Of a stretch of 54,261 nt of DNA, positions 53,587-54,261 are shown piece after piece (the stretch's first letter is position 1; the number at the start of each line of letters is the position of its first letter). The notes under the pieces were generated by a model. The model was not told the DNA's origin, did no database searches, and was given only the letters and a program-made list of their open reading frames with translations. The stretch comes from an uncultured Lachnospiraceae bacterium. GTDB lineage: Bacteria; Bacillota; Clostridia; Lachnospirales; Lachnospiraceae. The stretch is from contig CALWGM010000122.1 of NCBI GenBank assembly GCA_944380065.1, forward strand, positions 1 to 54,261, read 5' to 3'. The position numbers and the translations under genes were made by a program.

Positions 53587-53730
53587 TTATCTGCTTCCCC
53601 AGTCTGCCAGCCTTACAATCACCGGCTCTAAAAAGCAAAGCAGAAAGAATAACACTGCTATCGGAATCAGAACAGTAAATAATAATACATAGCTGACCGT
53701 CACCGATATTTTTTTGAATATTTTACGCAT
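53587..53730 (-). CDS. 47-residue membrane protein
   Basis: ATG at 53730 with AAGAGGG seven to eight bases upstream opens a frame with a basic start (MRKIFKK), a long hydrophobic segment (YVLLFTVLIPIAVLFFLLCFL) and a short tail (RLADWGSR). The frame is open upstream to 53964, but that part looks unlike protein and has no ribosome site, so only the last 47 codons are called. Function unknown; it may be a small toxin-like or accessory membrane peptide, or a chance frame. The 267 bases up to the next gene show nothing else. Confidence 0.45.
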   Translation of the reverse strand: MRKIFKKISVTVSYVLLFTVLIPIAVLFFLLCFLEPVIVRLADWGSR

Positions 53731-53997
53731 GATACTACCCTCTTGTTGATATTCCACCGTCTGTTTCAGAACAATCTGCCGCCTCCGCCACGGATCCTCT
53801 TCATTATAAACAGAACTGCCCTGAAACTCCATATACAGAACCTTGCAGTCACATTTCATTTTTGTCACATTGGGCGTTCTTCTTTTCGTAAATGTCCGGG
53901 AAAAATGGAATGCATTCCGTTTTTTTAACAATCTGTCAAAAAACTGACTACATTCCATTTTCATCCCATTATATATTGTTATATATCGCTGCCTGTT

Positions 53998-54261
53998 TTA
54001 TACAGTCTGAAACACCTCTTCCACTTCATATCTGTACTTTTTCGTCTTTTTATCATATCCGATCCCCACAAGAAGCTCCCCTACTTCTTTATTCGGAATA
54101 GAAACTTCACCATTCTCATAGCTTAAAAAACCATACACCACCATAGCAGACAAAATTTCTTCCTTCGTCTTCAGTTCCTGGGATGTTGCCGCATATTCCC
54201 TCACTCTGGCCGGTACGCTGCCTCCGGATATCATAACTGCAAGATCATCTCTCACAGCATC
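53998..54261 (-). CDS. AAA-ATPase-like/PD-(D/E)XK family protein, 3' part with internal deletion
   Basis: The last 87 codons of a gene whose 5' part lies outside the window. RDDLAVMISGGSVPARVREYAA, followed by TKEEILSAMVVYGFLSYENG and EVSIPNKE, matches the middle of AAA-ATPase_like/DUF1703 proteins of Clostridia, where this region links the ATPase to a PD-(D/E)XK nuclease domain. It passes directly into ELLVGIGYDKKTKKYRYEVEEV, which matches the very last strand of that family. The nuclease domain that normally lies between, some 150-200 residues, is missing. From memory of the family; the gene is probably decayed. Confidence 0.7.
   Translation of the reverse strand, partial: DAVRDDLAVMISGGSVPARVREYAATSQELKTKEEILSAMVVYGFLSYENGEVSIPNKEVGELLVGIGYDKKTKKYRYEVEEVFQTV

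Noticed and set aside
53731..53964. Upstream extension of the 47-residue membrane protein to 125 residues
   Set aside because: No ribosome site at the far start and unprotein-like sequence, whereas the internal ATG has AAGAGGG at good spacing.

Overview
The window looks like chromosome of a spore-forming, low-to-mid GC Firmicute of the Clostridia, most probably a Lachnospiraceae-type gut anaerobe. The grounds are gene content and order rather than any database search: a short-form HisG with HisZ, RecU, RemA next to Gmk and RpoZ, an Asp23-FakA pair divergent from ribosomal protein L28, the sporulation proteins GerW, DUF2953 and YlbJ, and consistent AGGAGG-type ribosome binding sites with sigma-A promoters. 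Almost everything is on the minus strand; only dnaK, ylbJ and rpmB are on the plus strand. No rRNA, tRNA, CRISPR array or complete insertion sequence was seen.

Left edge (1-4.7 kb), accessory: the N-terminus of a membrane-embedded spermidine-synthase-like protein; a Septu-like defence pair (SMC/ABC-type ATPase plus an HNH partner that has lost its HNH core); a metallo-beta-lactamase-fold hydrolase; a CocE/S15 hydrolase lacking its C-terminal domain; and a hotdog thioesterase. 4.7-8.8 kb is a heat-shock island (DnaJ-like, Hsp20, DnaK) built around a perfect CIRCE operator. 8.9-14.2 kb is a histidine operon (hisZ-hisG-hisD-hisB-hisIE) with a consensus promoter and an unusual HisIE carrying a dead HisA/HisF-type barrel.

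14.2-46.3 kb is mostly conserved housekeeping: RecU, pseudouridine synthases, YgiQ, HAD, an M23 peptidase and YlbJ; the CoaD-RsmD-PgsA-RimO-RpoZ-Gmk-RemA-YicC block; RqcH, RecG, FakA and Asp23; L28; GerW/DUF2953; Nudix; then a long minus-strand operon from miaB through NusG-II, Gx transporter, RuvAB, ZapA, U32 protease and FtsW/RodA to a PBP. These genes serve translation fidelity, recombination, envelope growth and sporulation.

The right end (46.4-54.3 kb) is accessory and the most interesting part. A BlaI repressor and an M56 (BlaR1-like) membrane protease with an added extracellular beta domain precede a secreted 135-residue protein, a lipoprotein, two ABC permeases and an ATPase. The blaI promoter and the promoter upstream of the secreted protein share an almost identical 18-base motif at the -10/+1 region. 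The secreted gene has a long leader with a 9-codon peptide, a three-way-junction RNA and a U-tract, which looks like attenuation. I read this as an inducible, possibly undescribed envelope-stress or antimicrobial-peptide system. The window ends in the 3' part of an AAA-ATPase/PD-(D/E)XK gene whose nuclease domain also seems to be deleted.
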